Assembly (NCBI GenBank): GCA_024349245.1
Contig: JALDNG010000038.1
Location: 620,001-684,000, forward strand
Source: Neodontobutis hainanensis
Lineage: Eukaryota; Chordata; Actinopteri; Gobiiformes; Odontobutidae
Direction: 5' to 3'
DNA length: 64,000 nt
Positions 23,467 through 34,813 of the stretch are shown here, in pieces. The first letter of the stretch is position 1; every line of letters starts with the position of its first letter. Position numbers and translations under genes: made by a program. The notes beneath the pieces are model-generated. The model saw only the letters and a program-made list of their open reading frames with translations. It had not been told where the DNA came from and did no database searches.

Positions 23467-23472
23467 TTTAAT
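23467..23472 (-). other. Candidate cdh6 distal polyadenylation signal (ATTAAA)
   Basis: On the minus strand CACAATTAAATATC is followed by a T-rich and GT-rich stretch (TCTGTTTTGTCTTTATTTTT). This arrangement fits a functional poly(A) site. No transcript evidence is available here. Confidence 0.4.
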
Positions 23473-26400
23473 TGTGTCATATAAATATTCAGTACAAAAT
23501 ATCACGTTTTACAAAGCAGATCGATGAATGGCCAATGGCGTGGGGCCCCTTTGTAACTACCACAACCTCTCGGACTGTTTCTACATTTGACAAAAACTGC
23601 TCGATCACATGGTCACCAACATAATACATCGTAGTGAGGTCAGCCCCGAGGGCCGACCTCGTCTACACATCTACAGCCACAGACCTATTGTATCTGGAGA
23701 AAGAGGACATCAGTGTCACCATCTACTCGCTTCAACTCAATGGAAAGAAAATGAAATGATCACAGAGAGATGTGAAAGTGTTTTTAGGGGCCAGTTATCG
23801 AAGCATGGCACCAAACGCTGGGAGGCAAGTATACTCTGACACCTTGAATGACGACGGTAAAACGGCCGGAGGATGGAAAACAAAAGGGTTTCCGTGAGTG
23901 TTGCTGTCACCTTGATTTTCATTTGAGAACTCTTATCGTACCTCGAGGCAGAGACGCAGTTTCTGTTCAAGTGAAGGCTTTTAAAACCCATTAAATGCTT
24001 ATCAAAGAAGCACTGTCGCTGTCAGAAATGGTCAATGAGGCTGCGGCAACAGGCTAATAAACAAAACAGTGGGGTAAAAAGGAGGAGGCGTGTTCGACAG
24101 ACAAGTGTGGAGAATCTTTTTAACACTGCGTCGACAATAGGTTCATTGTGACACAAGTTATACTGACGAAGTGATTGTGGCCAATGGGTTTTGCTATTAT
24201 ACAAATGTTAGCCTATTCAAAGCTTTAGCAAGTGTCAAAGTGAAGCCAGAACCAAATCATTTCTGATATATTTTATGATCATATCAGTCCTTGAGAGAAT
24301 CAATTGTATATTATTGACAGACAAAGCATTGCGTTTGAATAGTGAGGCATTTAGTTGATAAGCCATGCTTCCTTGTTTATGGAGGTAAAACTAAGTAGGA
24401 ACTACTCCACCGAGTCAGTTTCTCAAAAGTTTATGTTATTATCCCAATTACTGCCCAGTATCCCAGTAACTGCCATTACTTGTATGACATTCAAAGGACC
24501 TACACTGAAACAGTCAAGCTACTGGTTGGGATTCAGGCCTAAAGAAGATCCCCTAAAGGTATGTACACGTTTAAATTAGTCAAAGTCTATTTTGCATGAC
24601 ATTTGTGATAGTTGTTATTTAAAAGGACATGCCAATCCAAAGTACCTGCTTTTAGGACCACATAAATGCAGCAAAGATGTCTGTTCGACAGATTAAAGGT
24701 ACTCTGATAGTTGTGAGACTGTTATTTTCACAATAATCAATGCTGGGTGCCAAGAGACTCTGATATTGCTTCTTAATTAAAAGCAGCTGACAGCTTATTG
24801 GCCCAAATATAGCCTGTTATGACTGGAACAGAAACTAATCAAAGGACCAGTAGACATTCGTAGACAAGGCAATATTTGTGGCTCTGCACTTTTGTTGTTT
24901 TTGTCTCTAATTCCATTACGTTCAGAAAATGGTGGTGGGTGCTATTGCTGCTGTGGTGTTATAACTTTGTCCATCAATAATATGCCAATGGTTTTAACCT
25001 CAGACAACACAGTAGATCCTCAGCCTCCCTTGTTTTCCTTTGTTTAAACCCACATTAAAGGCGACACCTCTATTTCTCGTCTCTGTTCTTGCAGCAGGAT
25101 AAAGTTTGACCTTCTCTGAGCCGCGGACACACCTCCGAGTTTAAACAGAGGCTCTGCTCAAAGGTCAACCTCCGGTAATAAGCATCTTCATGGAAACGGT
25201 TGCTCGTCCCACAGGAAATCAGAGCTAAACCTGATGAACACTCAGCACTACGCAGATGTACGGTGCATGGGAGGAAGGAAAGGGAACGGGAGGCTGAGAG
25301 GGAAAATACTGGGATAATTTGCTTTTTAACACATTTTAAATGTATTAGAGCACTAATGGTATGCTAAATTAGAGAAGATTTTAGCCTCTGATTTTAATTA
25401 AAAGAGAAGTAATTAAATATGGCTAACCTGCTGTCATTGATCATAGCTAACAGTGTAAATAACACTTAGCATTTGCCTAGAAATTTATGAAAGAGATAAT
25501 AAACAGAAGAAAGAAGGGAAGCAAAGAAACCATTCTGGCAAATGTTAACAAGATACAGATAATTCTGCTTTGGTGTAACACAGCTGGAAGTTTAAGGTGA
25601 GCTACAAACTTCTATTCGATGTAATGTACGTTGTATTTTTTAGAAAATGTTTTTTTGGCAGAAAATTGGTGTAGTTGTGAGGGAGGGTGAGTTTTTAGAA
25701 TAATGCAGCTTTAATGACTTATCTTAAGCACTCTTTGCAACACACACTTTTGATGACCATTAGCCATAGAATAGTTCTTTATTTACCTTTTACCTTTTTA
25801 TTTAACCAAGGAATTCTGCAAATCTATTTGAGAGAAGTCCCAATCTTACACATTTGCCAAAAAACTGTTGGTGCTTTTAGAGTGCCTATATTAAAAGCAA
25901 CAAATTCAGCTTAGATCAAAAATGTTTTAAGCTTTGACTATAGTGCTTCTACTTTTTAAAGTCTTATCATCAGACCAGTGTTTGTTCATAGACCTTTATC
26001 TCCAGATGCCAGTAAAATCGGTTTACTGCACCCTTAAGGCATTCTCTCCTTCGATTGGACAAAAGGGGACGGGATACTACAAAAAGTATTATCTATTTGT
26101 TTGAAAACAAAAGGACTCAACAGTTCAACTTTTTTGCTCTCAAACCCTATTTCAGCTTAAAATACCACTTCTTCTTTAACTCTTTAATGTAGAATAACAA
26201 GGGTGCTTTGAATCATAGACAAATGCTTCTAACTTGCTTAAATTTGTGTAAGCTTTCTGTTGTTCAGTTTCCATAACCTGATTAACGTCCTTCTCATTAA
26301 TTCAACAAAACGATCCATTTAGGCACGTAAAATAGAACACCACAGTTACTTTTAGTGTCATCAAATCTAGATGTTGGGCCTTAATGGGACGTTAAAGTGG

Positions 26401-27800
26401 CCAGGCCCAGTATTTTCCTCTCTCAGCCCAGCACACTGTGGATGTAGGTGAGTATTATCAGCGTACCATAGAAAATAACACTTGTTCATTTTTCACAGGA
26501 AATGTTTGTGATGACATTCAGCTCATAAGGAAGTATTTGGTATTTTGGGTCCAGCTCACAGCAGTAAGAAAGAAAAACAAAATGGTTTACAAGTGTTCAT
26601 CCATTAGCACAGCTTTACTTAAGCTTTTAAAATACATTAGCCACTCGTCAACACATAAGTCGTACACTGTTTGTACCTTTTAACGTGACAATTGAGTTTT
26701 TTGAAGTCAGACGTTGTACATTATCAGTTGTATGACCTTCAGTGGCAGCATCCAGCAATGAAGTATTTTGTATAATCCTGTTTTTAAAAGGGAAAAACGG
26801 GCTGCTCCTCCCCATTGACTTTAAAGGATGTTGTCACACTCATCCTTTAGTACTTGCTAGACATGGTGACCATCCAACAACCAAAGAGAAGTGTAAAATC
26901 CCAGTGTGTGCTAATGCTAACAGTGGGTCATGCTTGGTAGAGTCTGTTTTCTAGCTCAGAAGCACACAGAAAAACACTGCAAAGACATGGACAAGACCCA
27001 AATGTCTGTAATGCACTCTCGTTTAGTATGACTTGTAACCATAGCAACTTTTGAATCGCACAACTAGACCGGGGTTTGGACTCGGGCTAGACCGAGGCAA
27101 TGCTGTGTAACTTTAATAATAAGATGACTGCACTAACTCGAATTATTAATCGTGTTTAGGCTCTTTTTGATTTCTGTCAACTGCACATGACTACAAACTA
27201 CCTCGCAGGTACTACAAATATCCCAAATGATCCTGACAGACGACACTCTCCTCAAGCTTTTCTTACCCAATTAAAGTTTCCACTTTGCCACTGTCACCAA
27301 ATGCTTGCTCAAGGAAGATCTGCTGACTTTTCTTAAGTGCCTTTAGTAATGTAAGCTCTTGCCTTAGAACCACTTTAATGCACCAGCTTTATACAACTAC
27401 CACGTACAACCCTACTTCTAAAAACCCAATCATGACTTTCATGACTTGTGACACTGTGATGGGATTTCTTCTCTTTAGAAATGTTGAATTTTCTGGCACA
27501 CAGGCTGTGTTTTGGAGAAGTGGCGAATACGAGGAGGCAGCTATTGCTGAAAGAAAGGGATGGCTGAAACAATAGAAAGTTTTTTAAAAATTAACAAACA
27601 ACTGTACAGCGTATTGTATCAGATTACCGTACGTACACAAGCTAAGTTCACAATATGCAGCATGTTTTTTGTCCCAGAAACACTGAAAAATACATAGGCA
27701 TAATCTGTTGGTTTACAAAACTGCTTGTTGCTGTCCATTTTAGGCAGCTTTGGAGAAATGGAACTCAAAAAGATCATAATAGTTATACGTAGTTTTACAC

Positions 27801-27821
27801 AAAAAAAAAAAAAAAAAAAAA
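27801..27821. repeat. A21 homopolymer (U21 in cdh6 mRNA sense)
   Basis: Twenty-one consecutive A on the + strand, giving a U21 tract early in the presumed cdh6 3' UTR. It could be a length-variable site or a HuR/TIA-type binding tract. Confidence 0.8.
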
Positions 27822-28005
27822 CATGTCTCTTTTCACTGTGTCCTCGCAAAAAAACGCAACTAACACTGACAGGACACACGAAGCCTACGTCTGTCACCGC
27901 ACGGACAACTGGACTGATTAACGGCGCTTGAAGAAAGAGCACTTGGACAAACAGCGCTCGGTCCTTTTTTTTAAAAATCCAAATAGTTCTCCGTTAAGCG
28001 CCGCG

Positions 28006-28505
28006 TTAGGATTCTCGGTCGCTGTCGTCACCGCCGTACATATCGGCCAGTTTCTTAAAACGCGGCCCCCATTCGCTCAAGTAGTTGTAGTCCTGGTCCC
28101 CTTCGGTGGTCGCTGACTCCAAGGAGCTGAGAGACTCGGCCACAGAACCGTTGCCTTCGTAAGCGTACGTAGCCAACGAGTCGTATGGAGGGGCTGTGGG
28201 GTCGCTGTCGTTGTCCTGCAGGCGTTGGTTGATAAAGTCCCTCACGTCTCCGTTGTCCCGCGCCGGAGGAATGACGGGTCGCCTCACCGGGGGGTAGTAG
28301 CTCTCCGGGACGATATCTCGACGCTGTTTGCTCTCCTCTATGGCTTCGGGGTTTCGTAGCGTTCCGATGTCAAAGGCCTGTGTGTCCTCTTCGCCGCCCC
28401 CTTCGTCGTTGTAGCTCACCACGTTGTCGCGGACGTCCTCTTTGGAGATGATCAGAGGCTCCTTCTTGCGTTGTCTTCTCAGAGCGGCGAACAAAACTAC
28501 AATCA
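28006..28505 (-). CDS. cdh6: cdh6 terminal coding exon: cytoplasmic catenin-binding tail
   Basis: A 500-bp last coding exon, acceptor TTCTCATTACAG, ending with TAA at 28006-28008. It finishes the transmembrane helix (IVVLFAALRRQRKKE). It then carries the juxtamembrane p120-catenin region (YNDEGGGEEDTQAFDIGTLR), a variable proline/arginine stretch and DVRDFINQRLQDNDSDPTAP. The beta-catenin site follows with PYDSLATYAYEGNGSVAESL, and the end reads WGPRFKKLADMYGG plus DSDRES. All features of a classical cadherin tail are intact. The exon is GC-rich, so another frame (28370-28555) is open by chance. Confidence 0.96.
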
Positions 28506-31500
28506 CTGTAATGAGAAAATACAAGAGAATGAGTCAGATGAATTTTTAAAGACATCCAGATGAATAACGGTTAATGTTTTTATGGAGGACCAATCTTTCC
28601 AATGACTGTCCTATAATCTTTTTACAGAGACCATCTTAATTTATATGTTGATATCATTTTTACCTGTACAAATCATTCTAAAACCTGTTCAAATCCATCT
28701 AAAACCTCTTCAAACCCATCTAAAACCTCTTCAAACCCATCTAAAACCTGTTCAAATCCATCTAAAACCGGCTTGAAATCCAACTAAAACCTTCTCAAAT
28801 CCATCTACAACCTTCTTAAATCCAACTATATCCCATTTAAACCCAAATAAACCCCTTACTTGTGGAATAAGAAGAAAAAACAGAAGAGACTCTCAGCCCT
28901 TGGAAATATTACTCTCATCAAATGTGGCCAGCGTCTACTCATTACCTTTATTTTCACAGTTGTAAATAATAATCCAATTAGTATGATTTTATAATTTGTT
29001 TGTATCTATTATGTCTCTTTTGAACAGCACAAGGATCTCTGAAACCAGAAGGACACACAGGAGAAGCATCAGGCGACTCGTGTCTTGTTTTCAGCTCGTT
29101 TTAGAGGCCAGCAGGACTCCGTCCGTGGGGAATTCTGTTGATGTTGTGTGATGTTCAGGGACTGCGCATGACTTTGTAAAAACGGGCTACTGCGAGAATG
29201 CATTATGTATTCTGTCGTCCTCAGGGCCGCGGCTTAAGATCACACAGTTTAAGAGCAGCGGCGTGTGCTACAAATGCAAATGTACCAACGAGAAGGGAAT
29301 ATGAGCCCACTGCAGAGCTGTGGCTGAAAGGATGAAATGTTCCAACTTCAGCTGAGTTTGATTATTATAGGTCACTGACTGATCACCACTGCTAAATGAA
29401 CACCAGAGTGAATCATTGTCTGTCAGTGTCTCTAAGTGTTAGCCTGCGATTAACTGGTGACTGCACCGGTTGTATGTCTCTTCTCACCTAACGCAGTTGG
29501 GAATAAATAAATAAATTGAATGTGTTTAAATGTTTTTTAAGTAAAGTCATTATCTCCCATTTTCATTGTGTTAGTCAATCAACAGCACCATGGGGTTACC
29601 GTAGGTACTCACAGGCTGTAGAAAGGGAGGATGGGAGTTAAGAAACTACAATTGCCGAAGATACTCTTTGAATCTTGAATTTTCCGCTGCCTATACTTGT
29701 TGTGAGAGGGGTGGAGCCTGTCCCAGCTGCTTTGGGTGAACACTCTGGAGCAACACTTGGAGAGAATTACATTGAAAGACCATTCACACTTGCATTCTCT
29801 CACTACTGGGCAATTGTATTCATCAGTTCACCTTCACATGTGTTTAGAGGATTAGAGTAAGTTGGACCAGGAGAAAGCCCACTGCCCCATTCATGGACTG
29901 GTTTGAGCTCATGTCCTTCATTCTGTGCACTTTATCCCAAGCCTTCTCAACCTTAAGTGACAATGTTTACTCAGGTGCCACTGGAATACACAATATAGAT
30001 TTTACATTGAAATTGGTTCAAAGAATTATTTATCAAAAATGATTTTTGACTCTGTTTTGCGTTCCCTACTTTCTCTAAAATGTCCCAGGTGCTGGAGGTG
30101 CACATTAAAGTGCACTTTGTGCGTCCTTTCGAACAGTCTGCAATAAACCCTGTGTTCTCTCTTCCGCTCAGACGTCGTAGATCTTCGGCGTTCAAATCAA
30201 ATTAAGATGTCAGCTGTGGTCAGCTGCTGAATTTTCCGCCCACAGGAAGTGATGAATCAAATTAAGCGATGAAATACAAAACTGCCTTTTTAACACCTGC
30301 CAGTGGTGGGCTGATGAAGGACGAGCACAGCACTACAGCTTCAGGAAAGGCTTGAATAAATCACATTTTCAGCTTCAGTCTCCACAGTTTAATGTTGGGC
30401 TCGTCTATATTTACAAAGGTCACGTTTTATTAAACACTTTGTAACATTTAAGCTAAAAAAAATAGCTTTGAAACAACTTTGAGAGGTTTCTAGACTTTAA
30501 ACGTGGCCCATCAGATACTGCACAGTGTAACTTTTGCAACAATATCCAGCACCTATCAATTTTATACCTCTTACCTTGCTCTTTTAGACATAAGCCTTAT
30601 ATTGCACAAACTAAACTTTATAAATAGTTATTATAATCTGTCTCATGGCAAAAGGAAAAGCAAAGCAGGGTAACAGTGACGTTTTGGTTTAGAGAAGCTA
30701 AGAGCTACTGTTTTGAAAAAAGAAAGCAATGCCGGATTGATTTAGATACGCAATTACAAACCTGTTATGAACCTGTTTTAACAGTAGACTTTTTAGAAGG
30801 GACATGTTCTTTTTAAGCAAACTTTTATTTTGTCTGAGGCTTGTGATACTGTGTGAATTTATCAGTCGCCAACGAATGACATTGCACAGTATGACCAGAA
30901 CATGAGCAATCTATTACCAACATATTATACAAATATATGCCAGAAATGTGTAGAGAATCCTGCTGCCAACTAAAAAATTGGAACATTCTTTTAAAGCATT
31001 AAACTAGACGGCTAATGGGTTTTTGCTGCAGAAAACTTGTCAATTTACAATTCCTCTTTTGTTTTCTCTAGTTCTAAACACATGAACACCACTCTGATGG
31101 ACGCTGCCTGTTGTTGACCAAAGTTGAAAAGTGGCCTACAAGGCACTCAGTTTCTCAGACATAGATCCTACTGTGGGTTGAAGCTAACAGAAGTCACAGG
31201 AGTATGTAGTCATCATTTTCAACTGCAGAAAATCCAACAGTCTAATGGGAACGCCAAACCAATGATTCAGATTAAAGTGTGATAATCTTCGTTAACATGT
31301 CCTATCCAAAATGATCCTTAACTAAAACAAATAGATTCTACTATTATTAGTTTTTCTTTTCCTTTTGTCTGGTGCAGTCTCTTAAGCCGTTTGAGGCAGC
31401 TGTTGTTGGGATATCAGGCTGAACTTGTCCACTATTATAGCATATGTTAGTATTTTTGTTTAGATTTCTTTCTTAACAGTAGGATCACAAGCCTTTGCTG

Positions 31501-34500
31501 TAAACAAACGCAGCCAGTCCACTATGTCTAAGACAAACATGCCCATTTGTGAATTGAATTTGCAACCAGTAGCTTTTAAAGTGCTCTTATCCAAAACTCT
31601 ACAAATCAATGTTGCTTTAAAGTGACTTATTTATTTCTGAATTCAAAGCAGGCCTGTGGATAATGGAGTAGCTGCAGATAAGAGCTTCTCTAATCAGTGT
31701 TGAACAGAGATATAGTTAAACTTATTAAAAGCACTTCATAAACACCACACGTCCCTTCACTTGTCCATGCACTCACTGAGCAGGATGATGACACACAGCA
31801 GGATGGCCACCAAAGCGCCAGTGCTGAGCCCTGCCCTCGCCGTCAGAGCCTCGGCGTTGCACAGCTTCATGTTTCCGTCGCGGTCGCACGTGCACACCCG
31901 GACGGTCAGCGTGCTGGTGCTGCTCTGCATCGGGAAGTCCCCGTCCGAGATCACCACCGGGACGTGGTAGATGCTCTTCTGCAGACTGTTGTAGTTGTTC
32001 CTGCGAGTCAGGATCCACGCCGTGTTGTCTGCAGATACAAGCACACAATTAATCTATATTTTCAGTATCATTCTGTAAAAAAATGTGGCTGAGTTTGTTT
32101 ATTTATGGTTTATTTGATTTATTTGTCCGTTTTTTGAAGGTGGACAGTTTAGTTATAGTCCTAATCTCAGCAGTGAGAGTAAAAAAGCAGTCTGATAAAC
32201 AGAAGTTCTAATCTTATAGAGTTGCTCATAAAATGATGTTTTGATCTGTCCTATTTGCTTCTGTGTTGATCTAATTATGGTTAACTTGGCTACATGGTCC
32301 AACCAGGCATGTATAGTTATTTCAGTATAAAAATGCTCAGTACTGTATTGTTATGTTCAAATGTTGGCTGCTAAAAAGCTTCATGTTTTGAATGGTACAG
32401 CTATGAGAAAAAATACCTTTTGAAGTGTTTATTTGGAGATCACAAAGACTTTTTTTCCTGATGGTTTAAAAAAACAGATGTTTGTGTTTTAGATCATGTT
32501 AAAATTTTTATTTGAAAGTCACTATAGGCCCCTTATATTTATTTCATAAGCCTGTACCACAGTCTGTTTTGATCAAAGATTTTCTTGATTTTAAAAGTGG
32601 TTAAAATGCCCTGTGAGAGATCCTGTGATAATACATAGTTAAAGAAATATTAGAAGAAGGCTATAAAAACTGATTGTTTAAAAAATAGAAGAGAATGGGT
32701 CAATTTTATGTTAAATATTGACTCATTTTATATAAATAATAGAGTTCTATTGCATTATAGGTATTGGGTTATTTGTTGTAAAGCTTTCTTGACAAACAAA
32801 GGTCACCACATTCTGAAAGAATAAGGCCATACTTTGACATTAAAAGATTAACTTTGTCTTTCTGTTTAGTTAGGGTTTATTAAAAAAAATAACAAAATGC
32901 AATATGAGACATAATATTTAGTGACAAAACTTTATGTGAGCGTGTTACCTTTGTTGTCACGAACAGAAAAGTTGGCTTTCCCTGCAGCTTCCTGAGCGAG
33001 GCTGAAGAAGAAGCGGTGTCCTCCCAGCGGCTCGTCCGGATCAGTGGCACTCACCGTTTGTATCCTCTGTCACAAACACACACCGAACACACTTGAGTAC
33101 AGAGCTTTACCTCCGAACAGGGCTTCAAACACACTTTATCTAATGTGGAGCTTACCAAACATCCCATCGATTTTTAATAAAACTATTACATCAAAGTAAT
33201 GTAAATGGGTAAAGGTCCAAATATGTGCGCATTAATCATCTTAACTTTTATTACTGTTTGTGTAACGTCCCCTCATTTCTTGGCTGTTAAATACATTAAA
33301 GCCAAAGGAACAAAACTGAGCTATGTATTGACCTGTTTTATATGAATAATAACCTTTACTCAAAACAAGGAGCCAATTATTGGGTAAAAGAGTTGCTTTA
33401 GAGGCTGTTAGTTGGAGTTTGCTAAAGGTCTGTCTTAAATAAAGCCATGCCTCTAATATATAAGCTCTTTAAAATTGACTATTTTCATTAGTAAAGCCTT
33501 AATTAATTGTAAAACTTTTCTTTTCAACTCCAAACTTCACTTTATTAATTTGAACTCTAAGTGAATTGCATTTACTTTTTTCAATGTATTAATATTAGCC
33601 TTAAGAGGGACACTTGTACATTTTAATTGAACAGGCTTGTAAACAAACTTTTTGAGGGTTTTGTGGTTATTTGGCATTAGCAAAGTCCGACTATAATGCA
33701 CTTCCTGCTGTAAATATGTTTGTCACTCTTTTTAATAGGCTTATTGGTTTGATTTAAGAGCCAGAAATGGTCTCCCAGATGGGTCTCGATGGTAACCTCC
33801 AGCATGCGCCGCTCATCCCGTCTTAAAACCACCCCACGTGACACGATCCAAACTGCGTCTGAGGTCTGCTAATTACAGACCGGAGATCCATATAATCCTT
33901 ATGGACGGGGAAAAAAAAGAGAGTGGATGAAACCATGGCTACTGTTGTGCACTGGGACAACACACCGACCTGATTAGCCTTGGCGTTCTCGCACACGAAC
34001 GTCTCGTAATTGGTGGCAAATGTCGGCGGGTTGTCGTTGACGTCCAACACTCGGATGTAAACGGGAACGCGGCTGACGAGGCGAGGATTGTCTGGGAAAC
34101 ACAAAAGGTGCACAAGTTCATTTGACTAATTATTTTTGTCTTTCACCGACACGGATGCAGTACACAGGGCTTAATGTCACAGGGACACGGGGTAATTAAT
34201 GAAAGGAGTGTACAAACAATGCAGCATGGAATTAACATGGACACAAGATCACAATGTATATGAAAAAAGAGCTGAACAACACCAAACACACTCAGTTAAG
34301 ACATTCTGATCATAGCTTTCTGTATTTTACTCAAAACAAAGTGAATTTCTGTCTTAAGCAATGTTTGAAAAGAAACTAATGTAATAAAAATGGTGAAAAA
34401 AAAGTTAATTTTGCTCTGTTAATGTCAAGAGATACAAAACGTATTTAGTATTTGCAAAAACAAATAAGAGAACAGTTGAGAGTTCAAAGGGTAAGCATGG

Positions 34501-34755
34501 CACAAGTTATTATTTGCTAAATATTTATGGACACAGAAACGACTATATATTAGCTTGAAGCTGTTTTAATGCTTTAATTGTGACATCTTTTAAGATCTTG
34601 GATGGAAAAACTTTAGTATGTGATTTTTTTATTTTTTTTCCCTTCAATGCATTTTTGATGCTATGTTACCATAAGTATTGAGAATTTGGAAAAATGGCAA
34701 AGTGATTAATAATTTTATGCAATAAATAATAATAAAGGAATATTTTTCCTCTAAA

Positions 34756-34813
<58 letters not shown>

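Larger units (their letters stand above)
23441..28005 (-). other. Probable cdh6 3' UTR, about 4.5 kb
   Basis: Continuous with the terminal exon, lacking recognisable genes or transposons. An ATTAAA signal on the minus strand (23472-23467) followed by a T/GT-rich stretch (about 23445-23415) is the best distal polyadenylation candidate. It would give a 3' UTR near 4.5 kb, and long 3' UTRs are usual for this cadherin group. A nearer site, for example ATTAAA at 27377-27372, could be used instead. A run of 21 U (27821-27801) lies about 190 bases after the stop. The extent is inferred. Confidence 0.45.

Noticed and set aside
28370..28555. Arg-rich open frame overlapping the cadherin tail exon
   Set aside because: Alternative frame of the GC-rich terminal cdh6 exon, crossing its splice acceptor.
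28671..28850. Regular short repeats considered as a CRISPR-like array
   Set aside because: The 21-bp units are contiguous without spacers and degrade gradually, so this is a minisatellite in an intron of a vertebrate gene.
29585..29605. Possible REST/NRSF site (AACAGCACCATGGGG)
   Set aside because: Only the left half resembles the consensus; the second half-site is missing.
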